A DNA stretch of 64,000 bases from Impatiens glandulifera (taxonomy: Eukaryota; Streptophyta; Magnoliopsida; Ericales; Balsaminaceae). Location: positions 46,059,370 to 46,123,369 of the forward strand of contig NC_061866.1 of the NCBI RefSeq assembly GCF_907164915.1, given 5' to 3'. Positions 51,319-62,950 of this stretch are shown in pieces (within the stretch, counting starts at the first letter, position 1; every line of letters begins with the position of its first letter). Under the pieces are notes generated by a model that was given only the letters and a program-made list of their open reading frames with translations, made no database searches and was not told where the DNA came from. Both the position numbers and the translations under genes were made by a program.

Positions 51319-51334
51319 TTGACCATCTATTTAA
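51319..51334 (+). promoter_or_regulatory. W-box and TATA-like element before P450 gene 3
   Basis: TTGACC (51319-51324), a W-box for WRKY factors, is followed by TATTTAA at 51328. Gene 4 has the matching TTGACT at 56768 followed by TATTTATATA. Gene 1 has only the eroded TATTTTAGACC, and gene 2 lacks the W-box. TATTTAA lies only about 40 bp from the ATG, so it may not be the functional TATA box. Confidence 0.4.
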
Positions 51335-51369
51335 GACCCTTCTATCTATCTCTCATAAAGAAAATGACC

Positions 51370-53064
51370 ATGGCAGATGACATGAATCTTCTTATGATTT
51401 CCACCGTTTTCCTAACCATTCTATTGCCCATCATCTTGTTTCTCATAAACAATCAACGTAAGAGATCACATGAGAATCATCATACAAAGGTACCACCTGG
51501 TTCTATGGGCTTACCAGTGGTGGGGCAGAGCCTGACTCTCCTGTGGACGATGAAATCAAACACAGCCGACAAATGGGTTTCCGACAGAGTAAACAAGTAT
51601 GGTGCCGTGTCCAAACTAAGCCTGTTTGGAAAGCCGACTGTCTTTATCCACGGCCAGGCCGCAAACAAGTTCGTATTTAGCAGCAGCAGTGATCAGTTGG
51701 GGAACAGCCAGCCGGAATCGGTGAAAACACTAATGGGGGAACGGAACATTCTAGAACTAAGTGGGGAGGATCATAAACGGCTGAGGGGCGCAATTATGTC
51801 GTTCTTGAAGCCTGAGTGTTTGAAGGAGTATATTGGAAAGATGGACCAAGAAGTCCAAACCCATCTTCAAACCCATTGGACCCCCGCCGCGGATACACAG
51901 AAAAGCATCACGGTAAGTAATTCTCTCTGTTTAATTCATTCATTCATTCATTCATGAGAACCATATATTAAAATGAAACTCTCTGTCTGTTTCAAGGTTG
52001 TTCCCCTGATGAAGAACCTTACTTTCAACATAATATGTTCTCTTCTAATTGGGATGGAACGTGGGTCAAGGAGAGAAGAGTTACTAAACTGTTTTCAGGA
52101 TCTAGTAGCTGGATTGTGGTCACTACCCATCAATCTTCCCTTCACGCAATACAGAAGAAGTCTCAAGGCCGGTGTCAAGATCACTGACATAATTAAGGAC
52201 CTCATTCGTCAAAAGAAAGCAAAGCTGGCTGCTGCTGCGAAAGGATCAACTAACGAGGACATCATCACTTCCTTGATCAGCAGCAAAGTATCCGACGAAG
52301 AGATCATTCACAACATGAAGGCTATCATGATTGCAGGCCATGACACCTCTGCCACCGTCCTAACATTCATTATTAGGCTCCTCGCCCGCGATCCTGTCGT
52401 TTATGAAACCCTTCTTCAAGGTGATATTAAACTAGTTGTTTACAACCAACCCAACAGGGTGTAATTGAATTTAAAAGATTTACATCTGATTGCAGAACAA
52501 GAAGAAGTATCCAGAAGCAAAGGTTCACGGCTGCTGCTTACATGGGAAGATCTTGGGAAGATGAAATATACATGGAAAGTAGCTTTAGAAATTATGAGAT
52601 TGGTTCCTCCAGTCTTTGGAGGGTTTAGGAAAGCACTAAAAGATATTGAGTATGAAGGTTTCCTAATTCCCAAAGGATGGCAAGTAAGTGTGCATGATTC
52701 GATAAATACAAAATCTTATATGGTTGCAAAATAAATTAATATACTGGCGCTTTTATGAATGAAGGTTTTATGGGTATCAAGCATGACTCATATGGACAAT
52801 AAGATATTCCCAGAAGCATCCAAGTTTGAGCCATCAAGATTTGATAACCAAGGAAGCGTTCCACCTTACTGCTACATTCCCTTTGGAGCAGGGCCTCGGG
52901 TATGCCCAGGATACGAGTTTGCTAAAATTGAGATTCTGGTCACAATCCATTACATTGTCACCCGCTTCAAATGGAAGTTATGCTGCGACGATAATTTCTT
53001 TGGACGTGATCCATTGCCAATGCCTACTCAAGGACTTCCCATTCAAATTGTTTCTAAGGAGTAG
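51370..53064 (+). CDS. Cytochrome P450, CYP85 clan (CYP716/CYP728-like), array gene 3
   Basis: Exons 51370-51912, 51997-52420, 52496-52683 and 52765-53064 join in frame to 484 aa. Exon 2 is 3 bp longer than in the others (one extra Ala in KLAAAAKGS). The start is ATGGCAGATGACATG, as in gene 1; an in-frame ATG two codons upstream (51364) is a possible alternative. The N-terminal anchor [17 protein letters not shown] resembles gene 1, while the rest is closest to gene 4, so the front may reflect gene conversion or shared ancestry. Motifs: [10 protein letters not shown] oxygen-binding helix, EIMR, and [10 protein letters not shown] with Cys 432. All catalytic residues are present. The 3' LTR of Copia remnant A ends about 440 bp upstream, and remnant B lies downstream. 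Confidence 0.92.
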
Positions 53065-53579
53065 CTAGAAGAAGCTTACTACTATACATATATATGCTAA
53101 TAAGTGAACAAACAAATAGATTAGGCTACCTCAAAGTATTATTATACTTTTTTATTGAAATATGTATCATAGGAAATTCTGATAATGATGTTACTTATCA
53201 ATGATGTGATGCTAATATTGTCTCGAAATGACTATTTCTTAAAACAATTGTAGAGAAAGGTCGACTATCTCTTGGTAAATTCTCTTAAGCCATTGAATAA
53301 ATATTTCAAACATGTATTATGCAATATCAGGAATTCAATTGTTTACTCCTCACCACTGTAAAACGCCAATCTTGGCAACACCTAGATGACAGCCCCAACC
53401 TCAGGTGAGATTGTAATTTTATCGGAACAACAATCCTTGTGATAAAAAAATCCTAAACTTATGGAAGGTACAAATCAATTCAAGTATATGTCATTTTTAT
53501 TATTAATGTTCAAGTATCTTATTTGTCATTTTTGCTAAAGTTTAATGATTTTTATATTTTAAATCAAGTCATTTCTAAT

Positions 53580-56500
53580 GTTTATTATGTTCTAGAAGTA
53601 AAGGACAAATTGATTAGTATGGGACAACTCCAAAAAAACGGAGTAACCATAGGCCAATGAGGGATCTGCAAACTGTACTTTACTCGGAAGGGCATGTTTA
53701 TGACATTGATGATAACTAGAACAAGATGTTTGTGATCATTGTTGATGTACTTCCAATAAAGATGAGAAGCCACTTGAAATATCTTATTTCCAAGTGAAAG
53801 ATGAAAATGTTTCTCAACTCTGGCATTATAGACTCAAAAAATGGTTAAGGGCTCGCCCAGTTATCAAATCTGTTTGGTTGGAAAACAACACCCAAAAAAG
53901 ATCAATAGCTCATAAAAAAAGGTCGCTGTTAATTCATTCTGATATTTGTGGACCAATAACCAACTACTCAAAGTAGAAAATGGTATTTGCTCATTTTATA
54001 GATGATTTTTTTTTTAGAAAAGTGTTGATTTACTATTTAAGTGAAAAATTTGTGACCCTTAAAGTTTTTAAAAACTTTAAGTTGGCTGTTGAAAAGGAGT
54101 GTGGAGAATCATTAGCTTGCTTACGTATTGATTGTGGGAGAGCATTCTCTTCACTAGAGTTTAACAACTTTTATGAAGAAGGTGAGATTAAGAGACAATT
54201 AACAACTGCTTACACGCCACAACAAAGCGGTATAACTGAACGGATAAGCAAAAGACAGTTGAATGGAATACTCATATAATGAACAGAATTTACTGTTGCA
54301 TTAAAAGGAAAGACACCAGAGAAACATGAAACAATGTCATTTCATCAATTGAGTACTAGTAGAACTTTTGGATGTCTTGCTAATGTGCATGTTTTTTACA
54401 GAAAAATATTAATGTTGAAAAAAAATAAAAAAATAAAAGTCATGATTGTGTCCTATTTGTTACAAGTAGTGAGTCCAAACTTATATGTTATATGATCCAA
54501 TTGTAAGAAATGTTATAATATGTCGAGATGTTATCTTTGAAGAGGAGAAAAGTTAAGATTGGAAAAAAGACTCAATATAGAAATGTAAAGAATTAGAATA
54601 GAAAAATTATGTTCTGGAAGAAAAAAGTGACAGTTCTGAACTTGAATAACAATAAAATTGTGAGCAAGAATCAAAACAGAAGCAACAACATAAATAATAT
54701 AAACTTCCAATCAAGACACTACTAATAAAGTAGCTCCAAAATCAATTTCTGTGGCTGGATTTAGAAAACTGAGAAGGGAAAATAGAAGAGCTCCTACTTG
54801 TCAGAGAGATTATGTATGTGAAGATTAACTATCTGATGAAGATGATGAAACAAGTCAACTAGAATTTATGTCACAGTGGACCAAAAAATTTTGAAGAGGC
54901 AGCAGAGAACCAAATGTGGCGAGGCTATGAGACAAAAACTGAAGGCTATTGAGAAAAATGGTACATGAAAATTAGTGGAACTGTCAAAGAGTGTAAGGAG
55001 AATAGGAGTCAAATGGGTGTTTAAAACAAAGCTTAACGAATTTGGGAAAGTTGATATACACAAAGAAAGACTCCTTGTAAAAGGTTATGCTCAGAAATTA
55101 TGGAGTGAATTACAATGAAGTAGCATGATGGGATACGATCAGATTGGTGATTGTCATGGTTGCACAAAATGGTTGGAGCATTTACCAACTTAATGTGAAG
55201 AACTAACAAAAGATGTCTATGTGGATCAGCCTCGAGGATTTTAAAAGAAATGAGAAGAGCACAAAGTATACAAGTTTAAAAAATCTTCTTAAACAAGCCT
55301 CAAGAGCCTGGTCCAGTAAGATTGACAACTACTTTCTGCAGCAAGGATTTACAAAGTGCTCATTTGAATATACTTTATTTGTTAAGTGGTTTTAATAAAG
55401 CGGTTTAAAGAAATAAATTATGATAGTAAGTCTTTATGTTGATGATTTAATAATTACTAAAAATGATGTGGATTTAATTAAAGTGTTTAAAACTTCTATG
55501 ATGCATGCGTTCGAAATGACAGATCTTGGAAAGATTGATATATTTTTTAGGTGTTGAAGTCTTAAAAAAAAAATTGATGGTATTTTTGTCAATCAAAGAA
55601 AATACGCCTATGAAATTTTAGAACGGTTTGACATGGTTGGCTATAATCTGGTAAAAAATACAATTATACCAGGGATGAAATTGGTTAAAAATGAGAAAGA
55701 CATTAGAGTGGATGTCACTGAATATAAGAACATTGTAGGCAGCTTGAAATATTTAACTGTAATTAGACCAGAACTCATGTTTGTGATTGGTCTGGTTAGA
55801 AGATATATGGAAAGTCCTACTAAAATTCACTTGAATTTGGTGAAAAGAATTATCAGGTATTTGAAGGTAACTGAGGAGTGGGGAATATTCTACAAAAGAG
55901 GAAATTTGAAAGATTTAATTGGTTTCACCTGACAGTGATTACGCTGGTGACTATGATGATAGGAAAGTACATATGGATATGTTTTTTTTGTTGGGTGAAG
56001 CATGGTTCTCAAAGAAGCCGTCTATAGTGACTCTTTCAACAATTGAAGTTGAGTTTGTGGCAGCTGCTTTTTGCATTTATCAAGCAATTTGATTGAAGAG
56101 ATTTCTGAGTGCTCTCAGTTATCCTCACAAGAGGACTGTATGATTCTATATTGTGATAATGCATCTACTATAATTAATGTTGTCAAAAAAATACAGTTAA
56201 ACATGGGAAGAGTAAGGACACTCATGTAAGGTATCATTTCATTCTAGATATTGCTAATGACGAGAGTAAGCACATTCATGTAAGATATCATTTCATTCGA
56301 GATATTGCTAATGACAAGGTGATTGAATTAGTTCATTGTCCCACTGAAGAACAGTAAGCAGATAGCATGACTAAAGTAGTAAGATTATATGTTTTTATCG
56401 AGATTCAATGAATATGAATAACCTTACTGATTTAAACTCTAATGTAAATGCATAATGAGTTTATGGGAGGATTTTGTTTGGAAAAAAAAAATGGTTTTAA

Positions 56501-56690
56501 GCTGTTTTATTTAATTAAAATAAAAGACCCAACTATAGGACATGTCTCACCTGATTACTTTTATTTAGTATTTCAGTTATTATTAGTAAAAGGTGATAGT
56601 GACTTTATTTAAGGTAGATTAATTAATATGTTATTTGGGGGGACCCCGGGTGAAGTTGCAGGTTATTTAAAGTCAACTAATAGTCATTTT
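53580..56690 (+). mobile_element. Copia retrotransposon remnant B (co-duplicated with remnant A)
   Basis: A fuller copy of the element downstream of gene 2. In order: gag-pre-integrase (LWHYRLKKW at about 53819), integrase (LLIHSDICGPI, then GESLACLRIDCGRAFSSLEF and QLTTAYTPQQSG, 53930-54240), reverse transcriptase pieces (WVFKTKLNEFGKVD at about 55014; LYVDDLIIT with the catalytic YVDD at 55435-55446), the RT end (ITEYKNIVGSLKYL-like at 55720), and RNase H (GDYDDRK, WFSKKPSIVTLSTIEVEFVA, ADSMTK-like at 56357). A purine tract and a TGTTTGG-type LTR start lie near 56464-56475, and LTR sequence continues to about 56690, where it is cut off. Many frameshifts. The 5' LTR was not found. Confidence 0.88.
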
Positions 56691-56842
56691 GGTTTTGACA
56701 AATCATTTTAAAATTTTATATCAATATAGTATTGTAATTTGTAATAAACTAATGACCATCTTCAAAGTTGACTATCTATTTATATATCTATTTAAGACCC
56801 TTCTATATGTCTCTCACTCACTCACTCATAAAGAAAATGACC

Positions 56843-58540
56843 ATGGCAGATGACATGAAGCTATCTAATCTTCTTCAGATGTCCACCGTTTTCCTGTCCA
56901 TTCTATTGCCCTTTATCTTGTTTCTCATAAACAATCAACGTAAGAGATCACATGAGAATCATCATACAAAGGTACCACCTGGTTCTATGGGCTTACCAGT
57001 GGTGGGGCAGAGCCTGACTCTCCTGTGGACGATGAAATCAAACACAGCCGACAAATGGGTCTCCGATAGAGTAAACAAGTATGGTGCCGTGTCCAAACTA
57101 AGCCTGTTTGGAAAGCCGACTGTCTTTATCCACGGCCAGGCCGCAAACAAGTTCGTATTTAGCAGCAGCAGTGATCAGTTGGGGAACAGCCAGCCGGAAT
57201 CGGTGAAAACACTAATGGGGGAACGGAACATTACAGAGATGAGTGGAGAGGATCATAAACGGCTGAGGGGCGCACTTATGTCGTTCTTGAAGCCTGAGTG
57301 TTTGAAGGAGTATATTGGAAAGATGGACCAAGAAGTCCAGACCCACCTTCAAACTCATTGGACCCCCTCCGTGGATACACAGAAAAGCATCACGGTAAGT
57401 AATTATCTCTCTCTGTTTAATTCATTCATTCATTATAAAAATGAATCTATCTTGTCTGTTTCAAGGTTGTTCCCCTGATGAAAAACCTTACTTTCAACAT
57501 AATCTCTTCTCTTCTAATTGGGATAGAACGTGGATCAAGGAGAGAAGAGTTATTAAACTATTTTCGGGACCTAGTAAACGGGATGTGGACGATCCCCATC
57601 AATCTTCCCTTCACGCAATACAGAAGAAGTCTCAAGGCCGGTGTTAAGATCACTGACATAATTAAGGACCTCATTTGCCAAAAGAAAGCAAAGCTGGCTG
57701 CTGCCAAAGGATCAACTAACGAGGACATCATCACTTCCTTGATCAGCAACAAATTATCCGACGAAGAGATCATTCACAACATCAAGCTTATCATGGTTGC
57801 AGGCCATGACACCATTGCCACCGTCCTAATATTCATTATTAGGCTCCTCGGCCGCGATCCTGTCGTTTATGAAACCCTTCTTCAAGGTGATTGTAAATTA
57901 GTTGTTTACAACCAACCGGGTGTAATTGAATTCAAAATATTTACATCTGATTGCAGAACAAGAAGAGGTATCCAGAAGCAAAGGTTCACGGATGCTGCTT
58001 ACTTGGGAAGATCTAGGGAAGATGAAATATACATGGAAAGTAGCTTTAGAAATTATGAGATTGGTTCCTCCCGTCTTTGGAGGGTTTAGGAAAGCACTAA
58101 AAGATATTGAGTATGAAGGTTTCCTAATTCCCAAAGGATGGCAAGTAAGTGTGCATGATTTGATAAATACAAAATATTGTATGGTTGCAAAAGAAATTAA
58201 TATACTTCTTTCAATGGCGCTTCTATAAATGAAGGTTCTATGGGTATCAAGCATGACTCATATGGACAATAACATATTCCCAGAAGCATCCAAGTTTGAG
58301 CCATCAAGATTTGATAACCAAGGAAGCGTTCCACCTTACTGCTACATTCCCTTTGGAGCAGGGCCTCGGGTATGCCCAGGATACGAGTTTGCTAAAATTG
58401 AGATTCTGGTCACAATCCATTACATAGTCACCCGATTCAAATGGAAGTTATGCTGCGACGATAATTTCTTTGGACGTGATCCAGTGCCAATGCCTACTCA
58501 AGGACTTCCCATTCAAATTGTTTCTAGGGAGGAGAAGTAA
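56843..58540 (+). CDS. Cytochrome P450, CYP85 clan (CYP716/CYP728-like), array gene 4
   Basis: Exons 56843-57394, 57466-57886, 57957-58144 and 58235-58540 join in frame to 488 aa. The N-terminus MADDMKLSNLLQMSTVFLSI resembles gene 2; the body is nearly identical to gene 3. The last exon is 6 bp longer than in its siblings because the stop codon is lost and two codons are added (ending SREEK). EIMR and the haem loop [10 protein letters not shown] with Cys 434 are intact. The oxygen-binding helix reads AGHDTIAT (from 296): the Ser/Thr normally after the invariant Thr is Ile, unlike the other three genes, and exon 1 has NITEMSGED where the others have NILELSGED. These changes could alter activity. 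Copia LTR sequence lies about 150-370 bp upstream of the ATG. Confidence 0.92.
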
Positions 58541-59350
58541 ACAATTAACACTAAATGGTTTCTCTTTGGCTAGCAATCAAAATTGTATTTTGTAATCAGA
58601 TGTACTATGCTAATAAAAGAATACCAAAAGAAACTGTTTTCAACTATTCAAGGAAATATGTTCCATGTCTAGCACAACAACTCGCCGACATAATTTCCCA
58701 CTTCAATTTGGTGTTTTCAACAATAATCAAACCAAAGATGTTAGGGTAATATACTGACTTAGTCTATGTTGATTGTCATTGAACTACTTAGATTAGATGA
58801 CTGGAAAATAATGTGTTAAAGTTGAGAATTTATTCAGAAAAGTTCAATTAAAAGCTATCTAGTTTGAATGTTGGGACAAGAAATTCAAGCTAAATTCCAA
58901 ATTTAGCCCAGACATGATTGAATCTTCAGGGGGAAGATATCAAATGTCATTATGGTTCTTGTTTCTTTACTCCTACCATTATTTGATGTCTCAATCCAGA
59001 TTTTATATCAAAACTTCAAAAGCTGTGTAGTGGAGTGAGAGAAAGTTATTTGCAGCGAGCCTCTTTCAGCTTCTCCTTCTTCCATTGCGGCAAGGATTTA
59101 TATAGTTGTCAATGTAAGATTAACAGGAGAATACATAAGCTGTTTGTTAACCATATATGAGCCCAATACAATATACAACAAAATGCACAATCAGTCAAAT
59201 AACTTCTACTTTACAGTCTGCATCTGTTCACTTTGCTTAATACTTATGCGTTCGTTCTATTTTACTGAATCCTTCCATCAACTTGTAATCTATATATACA
59301 GGGGGGACGACAGACAGATAGACAGGAGACTGACCCGGGAAAAGCCTTTC
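58541..59350. other. Intergenic DNA between P450 gene 4 and the 61-kb gene
   Basis: The flank after gene 4 does not match the flanks of genes 2 and 3, so the duplication unit ends at or just after this stop codon. 58930-59350 is probably the 3'UTR of the minus-strand gene that follows. Small frames here show no recognised motif. Confidence 0.55.
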
Positions 59351-59351
59351 T

Positions 59352-61871
59352 TCAGCAACCCTCGGTCCTCGAGTACTTTGGGGGCAAAGATGGACACCTC
59401 TCGTTCATATGTGGGTATGGAGCCATGGTGTTGTATCCAGGTAATTCCATTCTGTACTTTCCCAGAATTTGACAAAAGGGTAATTTCACACTGTCGTTAT
59501 CATTGCACCACTTTGGCAGTCTGCTTGAATTGTTCTCAAAGAAGTTTAGTGAATATGCATCTTTTATCTGCAGATCAGCCACACAAATACACAATCACCA
59601 CTATATCTAATCAGATGAATCAAGGGTTTACTTTGCATTCAAGATGAACTTACTGAGAACTCGGTAACTTGAATGGAATCTGTGAAAGGACTAAAAAGTC
59701 CCGCCTCCTTGTACAGTGCAAGAACAAAAGCGATGCATGATGTTGACTTTCCATCACTATATTCCCAATCATCTTGCTCTGGTATGGCCAATAATTCATC
59801 GAAAGATGATCCTCTCTTTTCACTTTCCACTAAAATGTCAGAAAGATCAAGACCCTGTTTTGAGAAGAAAAAAAATCTTCCATCATTTTCTTAGAAAAAA
59901 AAAAGACTAAGATATTCGGCTCATGATCTGATAAAACTAATAGACTTCTTTCCAAACCTTAGTTCCAAGTCGCATGTTTAAAGCCTCGTTCCACATATTG
60001 GCTGCATATTCAGGCTGTAACTTAGCCCAAACTGTCATCACAGAAGCAACCTGCAAGAACATAAATTAGATATAGACATAGTGGTGTTTGATAGCATACC
60101 TTATCACTTAATCTAAATGATTAAGTGTTTATTTGAATTAAATTCCTTTATAACAATTATCTAAAATCACTTAATTATTTAGGCTCAACTCAAATTATGC
60201 TATAAAATATGGCTTAATTCGATAAGTTATCAATAATTAACTGGTAATCTTAGCACAAGCATCCAAAAGACAACTTATCAACTTAAATCAATATAATGGT
60301 AAAATAATCTTTAAGTACCTTCTCGACATTAATTCCACATTCTATCAAATCAAATTAGATCAAGTATTTAAAATTTAGATATTTTCATTTGGATTATTTG
60401 CACATATTTTTCAAATGCTTAACACATTCGACAATTAAAATTCCGTATCCATCATTCCAACAATTAAGTTTTAGTTTTGATTGTTTGTTGGAGACTTCGA
60501 GTTAAATCTAATATTACTACAGTAAAAGTGAATTTACCACATGAGAATCCAAAGGAGGAGGGTAGTTTCCGCTAATGGTGTCTATCCAGCTAAATATCAT
60601 GTTGTGATAGCCATAAGGCAGACCAGACATGCTTCGAGCATATTCCCAAGCAGCAGTCTCGTTGAATTTGGCCCGAACATCAGGATGCAAAGGGAGCAAA
60701 GCGATGTGTGGGTTAGAGTCGTCTTTAGTAAGTTCAAATTCCCACCACTCTTCCCATGGCAATATTGCTATGATATCTTCACCCTGCTCAACCCCACCAA
60801 AAAAAGGAACCATAAGTATGGAAATGATCTGTTCAAAAGAATATGAACAGAAGACTGCAAAATTACCTTTTCATTTTCGTGTCCAGATTCAGCAACCCAT
60901 AGTTTTCCTTCACTATCCCTTAAGCAAACAGCAGAATGACCTGCATAAGTTCCAGTGACCCATTTCTCAAGTGTTTCGAAACCACCCCAACGACCTCTAA
61001 TTTTGGATATGGCAAAGAAATCTCCCGATTGAATATCATCGACAGTCATGTTTGTTACCCACGGCTGAGGCCTTGCTTCGAAAGTTGCCCCCATATGCTT
61101 CTCGAGAAACCTGAGGTTAGAATTCTCTCCCCAAGCAGTATTTGTAAACAAGGGGAAAACATCCCACAATGCTTGCAAGGTTCCTAACATCCCCGCTTGC
61201 ATTAGGAAGATCGACACTCCCTTATACTTCACCTGTGATCATCAGAAAAAGAAAAGAAAGAAAGTGGGTATTCTTTATTTCTTTTAATTAAATAAAATTT
61301 GCCAAATTTTCTAGACTCACGTATTCATACTCCTCCTTCTCTTCCCATTCATCGAATTCAAGGGTGTGATTGCGCGAAATGAAATAGTAATCCCATGTAA
61401 CTCGATAAGGAGTTGCAAATATATAAATATCCATACACGTCCAACTGTGGGCTTTATTGACCTGATCCATACAAGTAAAATCATGGTTCGCAATTGAAAG
61501 AATAAAGGTCATAAGTGATGGAAGAAAACGACAAAGGTAAACAGTGGTACCTTGATATGAAGAGTGCCACCGCCGAATTTGCTGTTGCTTTTATTGTGAA
61601 ACTCCATCCAAGCGGTGTTCTCGGAAAAGCAAGTCCCTTTCCAATTGAGGGTTTGGTTGGAGTTGGAAGCGGCGGCTCCGATGAAAGAGGGCAAGAGGTC
61701 AACTGCTCCGCCGAGAGAGTTGAGAATCGGCCATGAGATTTGTCTGGGCAAGAGGGGAAGTATGTCCCTGGGATGAAACAGTGATTTCACGGCATATGCG
61801 TGCCAAGTGAGGAAGAGAGCTGCTGTGAAGAAAGTTAGGGCTAAACAAGTTTTGCTGAAACGAGACATCAT
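59352..61871 (-). CDS. Plant membrane-anchored protein with permuted papain-like His/Cys motifs, function unknown
   Basis: Seven exons (minus): 61871-61551, 61461-61321, 61232-60867, 60783-60538, 60050-59958, 59854-59654 and 59567-59352, all phase 0 with GT-AG introns, giving 527 aa. Residues 8-28 form a hydrophobic signal anchor. The middle contains DIQSGDFFAI (about 220), then TYAGHSAVCL with His 253, then VAESG with Glu 269. A later segment reads STSCIAFVLALYKEAG with Cys 429. A GD turn, G-H-s-x-V strand and downstream s-C-x-x-F/L-V helix in this order resemble permuted papain-fold proteins (NlpC/P60, YiiX type); this is an inference from pattern, not a tested homology. The C-terminus MNERCPSLPPKYSRTEGC is Cys/Pro-rich. 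I recognise the protein as conserved in plants but know no assigned function. The second Met (61868) could also start. Confidence 0.88.
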
Positions 61872-62380
61872 GATGGAAGCTCTTCTGGTCTCCCTCCTTT
61901 ATGGTGGTGGAGAGATTATTAATCTGTCTTCTTCCCTTGAAGGTTTGAAGGTTTGGTGGAGAAAACTAAATAAATTACAGATTTGGAATTGATGATAGAT
62001 GTATCGTAGATCTGATCTCCACCTTTCTTTCTTTCGTTAATATAGTTGATGAACAAGATATATACACACATCTTAACCACTTTCTCTCTTTTTTTTTTTT
62101 TTTTTTTAATATATACATTTATTACTTTAATTTAAATTAATATTTAATTTAAATATATAGTTTAAAAACACGGATAATGTATATGGGTTTGAGATTAAAA
62201 AAATAATAATAATTTAAATTGATTTCAAAACTTTTTTACAAATATTTCTTTATTTAAATAAAATAATATTATATACAAGCAAGTTTATGAATTGGGTCTA
62301 ACACACAAAGTAAAGAAAAAAAAATTAAATAGTTTGTCTCTTCATTTTCTCTTTTCTTGAAAAAAAAAAAAAAAAAAAGT
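61872..62380. other. Leader/promoter of the 61-kb gene and intergenic DNA
   Basis: 61872-62080 likely holds the 5'UTR and promoter on the minus strand. A CT-rich and poly-T stretch at 62080-62107 follows, then AT-rich DNA with nothing recognised. Confidence 0.5.
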
Positions 62381-62384
62381 TCTT

Positions 62385-62620
62385 TAACTGAAAAAACGTT
62401 AAATATAAATTAAAAAAGAAAAATTAATTGAAAAAACGCTAAACATTCTGTTTATTGGCGCTAACATAAAAACAAATTTAAAAAAACTAAATTTTTAAGT
62501 GAAAAAGGCGTCGAATATATGTTAATTAGCGCCGAACATTCAAATCAATGACAATGAACATAAAAAACGTTATACATATATTTCATTGGCGCTAACCTAA
62601 TAAACGTTTTTAAGGAAAAA
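62385..62620. repeat. Degenerate repeat of GAAAAAACG(C/T)TAAA ... GGCGCTAAC units
   Basis: Four imperfect units of about 50-75 bp. Each begins with an A-rich AAAAACG(T/C)TA or AAAAAGGCGTC word and most contain TTATTGGCGCTAAC, TTAATTAGCGCCGAAC or TTCATTGGCGCTAAC. Clustered GGCGC-containing repeats in AT-rich DNA can be the subterminal region of a CACTA-type transposon, but no CACTA terminus or coding region was found. Confidence 0.6.
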
Positions 62621-62950
62621 AAGTTAATACTTTTTTTTAGTTTCTTTTTTACTTTTATTTTTATTTTCTCTCTTTTATACATGTGGCACGTAATATTCGT
62701 TGACTTGTTTTCGTTACAATTTTATTATTCCTATCATTTCTCATTATGAAATTGAACAGAATTGTTAAATTGAAATTTAAAAAAAAAAAAAAATCAAATC
62801 TTACCATTTTGGTCTCTTTATACTTAAAGATATAAAAATGAGATTTTATTTTATCGGATTGTAATTCCGTTAATTTATTATTTATATGTCATTTAATAAA
62901 AGAAAATACAAGTCATTAATCTAATAAACATTTTTTTTCTAAATATATAT

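Noticed and set aside
53580..56690. A functional Copia element
   Set aside because: Multiple stops and frameshifts, missing 5' LTR and truncated 3' LTR show it is dead.
59144..59647. Plus-strand 167-codon frame
   Set aside because: Antisense to the last exon and 3'UTR of the 61-kb gene; no independent evidence.
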